Both the position numbers and the translations under genes were made by a program. This document shows, piece by piece, positions 5,867 through 6,935 of a DNA stretch of 6,935 nucleotides (within the stretch, counting starts at the first letter, position 1; the number at the start of each line of letters is the position of its first letter). Location of the stretch: contig JBBRLG010000404.1 of NCBI GenBank assembly GCA_038231495.1, positions 1-6,935 on the forward strand, given 5' to 3'. Origin of the DNA: JBBRLG01 sp038231495. GTDB lineage: Bacteria; Planctomycetota; Planctomycetia; Gemmatales; Gemmataceae. The notes beneath the pieces were generated by a model, which saw only the letters and a program-made list of their open reading frames with translations, did not search any database and was not told where the DNA came from.

Positions 5867-6072
5867 CTTTGGCGTAAGGGGGGAAAGGAGGTCGCGGGGT
5901 GCCCTGCTTTCGTACTCGAAAGGTAACCGTTCACTCCCCCCTTACGAAGGGGGGGTAGGGGGGGTGGAGAGAGCGCCAGGACCGACTGCTTACGTTCTTA
6001 ACCCCCCCTGCCCCCCCTTCGTAAGGGGGGGAGTGAACGGTTACCTCGAAAGCAGGCTTTGGTACGCCAAAG
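5867..6072. repeat. Large palindrome with poly-C/poly-G arms
   Basis: The main arms are 5922-5964 and 6002-6045. They start with GGTAACCGTTCACTC, then a C run, TTACGAA and two G runs separated by TA, and match over 43-44 positions with one T-G wobble and one run-length difference. A 37-nt centre separates them. Outside, CCTGCTTTCG (5903-5912) pairs with 6047-6056, and CTTTGGCGTA (5867-5876) with 6063-6072, with extra sequence only on the left side. From memory, the C-run/TTACGAAGGGGGG unit is a dispersed repeat in planctomycetes and cyanobacteria. It lies immediately upstream of a truncated cytochrome remnant. Confidence 0.85.
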
Positions 6073-6111
6073 CATCGCACCCAACCATCGAGCAGAAAAA
6101 GGGGCCGGGTC

Positions 6112-6189
6112 GGCCTGCTCGACAAGCTGACCGACCGCGAGATCATCGACCTGTACGCCTACCTCAAGTCGCTGGGTGAGGCGAAGTAG
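6112..6189 (+). pseudogene. 3' remnant of a c-type cytochrome gene
   Basis: The frame ending at the TAG 6187-6189 reads GLLDKLTDREIIDLYAYLKS then LGEAK. This closely resembles the last helix of cytochrome c domains in planctomycete proteins, where the sequence after the axial Met is typically a (D/E)(K/R)LTD.EI.DL.AYL helix. No CxxCH haem motif, start codon or ribosome site precedes it. The frame extends back only to a stop at 6034-6036 inside the palindrome arm. I infer that the 5' part was lost, perhaps when the repeat arrived or by deletion. The assignment rests on a short motif. Confidence 0.6.
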
Positions 6190-6231
6190 AGTGGCGATCC
6201 AACAGCGCAAGCGACCGGAGTGGTTTCGCGT

Positions 6232-6237
6232 TATACT
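6232..6237 (+). promoter_or_regulatory. Possible -10 box of the MNT/HEPN pair
   Basis: TATACT matches the -10 consensus in five of six positions and ends 10 nt before the ATG at 6248, so transcription from it would give an almost leaderless mRNA. No good -35 element is visible around 6209-6214. Confidence 0.35.
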
Positions 6238-6247
6238 GACGAGTGCC

Positions 6248-6823
6248 ATGACCAAGCCACGACCTACCCCTGTTCCTTATGTCCAGCCCTATCGCTATCC
6301 GTCGCCGGACATCCCGCTGACGGCAATCCGGCGTTTCGCGCGCCGGATCGCGGAACGGTTCCAGCCGGTGAAAATCATCCTGTTCGGTTCCTACGCCTAC
6401 GGCACGCCGCACGAGGAGAGCGACGTCGATCTGCTCGTAATCATGCCGACGCGCGACGCGATTCAGCAATCCGTCCGCATCACCGTCGCGTTCGACTGGC
6501 CATTCTCGTTGGACTTGATCGTCCGCACGCCCAAGCAGATCGAACGCGGCTTGCGCGAAGACGATTGCGACTGGTTCTTGCGCGAGGTGATGGAGAAAGG
6601 AAAGGTTTTGTATGAAGCGTCACACCTCCCAGTGGGTTCTCAAAGCCGAGGAGGACGTGGAAGTCGCAAGAAGCCTGTCGGCACAGGCCAAGCCGCGCCG
6701 GGACGCGGTCTGCTTCCATTGCCAGCAGTCGGCGGAGAAGTACCTCAAAGCGCTGCTGCAAGAACTCGGAAGCCCCGTGCCGCGAACTCACAATCTAACA
6801 CTACAGCGCAGCGAAGCGTCTAA
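6248..6823 (+). CDS. Minimal nucleotidyltransferase (MNT) of an MNT/HEPN pair, extended C-terminus
   Basis: A 191-aa frame whose first about 124 residues are a small DNA polymerase-beta-type nucleotidyltransferase (PF01909). The signature GSX10DXD is exact: Gly47-Ser48 and Asp59-Val60-Asp61 (FGSYAYG..., SDVDLLV). The third metal-binding acid is Asp89 in FSLDLIV, so catalysis looks possible. In characterised MntA/HepT systems such a protein is the antitoxin, adding AMP to the HEPN toxin; a similar role here is inferred. The ATG at 6248 is chosen because earlier frames run through the cytochrome remnant; only a weak GACGAG precedes it. Family members usually end near KGKVLYEA. Here codon 125 is TCA where a TGA could have stood, and 67 further residues (Gly/Arg/Pro/Ala-rich) are read entirely within the overlapping HEPN gene. 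The tail is probably not native. Confidence 0.85.
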   Translation: MTKPRPTPVPYVQPYRYPSPDIPLTAIRRFARRIAERFQPVKIILFGSYAYGTPHEESDVDLLVIMPTRDAIQQSVRITVAFDWPFSLDLIVRTPKQIERGLREDDCDWFLREVMEKGKVLYEASHLPVGSQSRGGRGSRKKPVGTGQAAPGRGLLPLPAVGGEVPQSAAARTRKPRAANSQSNTTAQRSV

Positions 6824-6935
6824 GCTTTCTTGGTCGTTTCTTTCGAGACTTCGTGGCGGCCGCGTTGCGTTGTTGATGGTAGAGGAGGAGGTCTTCCAGA
6901 CACGCCGTTTCGCTGGTGGCTCGTTGCCGGCTCAA
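6612..6935 (+). CDS. HEPN-domain protein, probably truncated, open at window edge
   Basis: The ATG at 6612 lies inside the nucleotidyltransferase gene, in the +1 frame. The protein begins MKRHTSQWVLKAEEDVEVAR and carries the HEPN (PF05168) helix CFHCQQSAEKYLKALLQELG (about 35-54), followed by PVPRTHNL (about 55-62). HEPN proteins paired with MNTs are often ribonuclease toxins or nucleotide-binding partners. Full domains run to about 120-130 aa, with further helices after THNL. Here the sequence from about residue 63 (TLQRSEASKLSW...) no longer resembles the family, although the frame stays open for 108 codons to the edge. The second half of the domain has thus probably been replaced, and any catalytic motif there would be lost. 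Pairing with the upstream gene is clear from the overlap. Confidence 0.75.
   Translation, partial: MKRHTSQWVLKAEEDVEVARSLSAQAKPRRDAVCFHCQQSAEKYLKALLQELGSPVPRTHNLTLQRSEASKLSWSFLSRLRGGRVALLMVEEEVFQTRRFAGGSLPAQ
6801..6935 (-). other. Minus-strand open frame at the right edge, possible 3' end of an inserted gene
   Basis: From the edge to a TAG at 6801-6803 the minus strand is open for 44 codons. It includes ETACLEDLLLYHQQRNAA followed by a Lys/Arg-rich tail (KSRKKRPRKLRR). The stop falls just where the HEPN protein on the other strand loses family resemblance, which would suit the C-terminal end of an inserted gene such as a transposase. A second minus frame, ending at 6820-6822, is also open for a while. 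I do not recognise the family; the frame is short and could be chance. Confidence 0.3.

Noticed and set aside
5661..6179. 172-codon open frame on the plus strand
   Set aside because: It runs across the C/G-run palindrome and reads the cytochrome remnant in the wrong frame. Peptides such as PPFVRGG come from the repeat itself.

Overview
The window looks like chromosomal DNA from a planctomycete, probably of the Gemmata/Pirellula kind. The reasons are the high GC content, a very long secreted DUF3857-transglutaminase-TPR protein of a type common there, a CsrA with an extended tail, a cytochrome c remnant of planctomycete flavour, and several families of dispersed palindromic repeats that I associate from memory with these genomes. 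The assignment is inference; there is no rRNA or other taxonomic marker.

Layout, left to right. Positions 1-380 hold no recognisable gene, but carry a 129-bp tandem duplication. Each copy contains a long hairpin built on an AAAAAGGGGACGCGGACAGT arm. Immediately downstream lies a two-gene toxin-antitoxin-like unit on the + strand: a PIN-domain protein (381-860) and a small partner (857-1105) overlapping it by ATGA. The small partner ends inside a 99-bp imperfect palindrome (1015-1113) with the architecture of an integron attC site, and its last 28 residues are encoded by that element. A short minus-strand protein-like remnant and a promoter-like region fill 1102-1418.

The centre is one large + strand gene (1419-4949, 1176 aa): signal peptide, DUF3857, transglutaminase-like fold with an intact Cys346/His388/Asp403 triad, and a long C-terminal TPR array. 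It faces csrA, encoded on the - strand at 5375-5578. The convergent space between them (4950-5374) contains an AT-rich terminator-like hairpin and a 172-bp element with 14-bp terminal inverted repeats. That element encloses four copies of a TGACACAAGCCTGAAGCGC unit, three direct and one inverted.

Upstream of csrA (5579-6110) there is no gene. A large palindrome with poly-C/poly-G arms (5867-6072) sits directly before a 3' remnant of a c-type cytochrome gene (6112-6189). The right end carries an MNT/HEPN pair: a minimal nucleotidyltransferase (6248-6823) with an intact GSX10DXD motif, and an overlapping HEPN protein (from 6612). Both seem damaged: the nucleotidyltransferase reads about 67 codons past its expected end, and the HEPN frame loses resemblance to its family after the THNL motif near 6797.

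The window therefore combines two conserved housekeeping-type genes (the transglutaminase-TPR protein and csrA) with two accessory toxin-antitoxin-like pairs, each associated with repeats or apparent rearrangement. I see no clearly new multi-gene system. The most unusual features are the attC-like end of the PIN pair and the nested palindromic elements between and beside genes.
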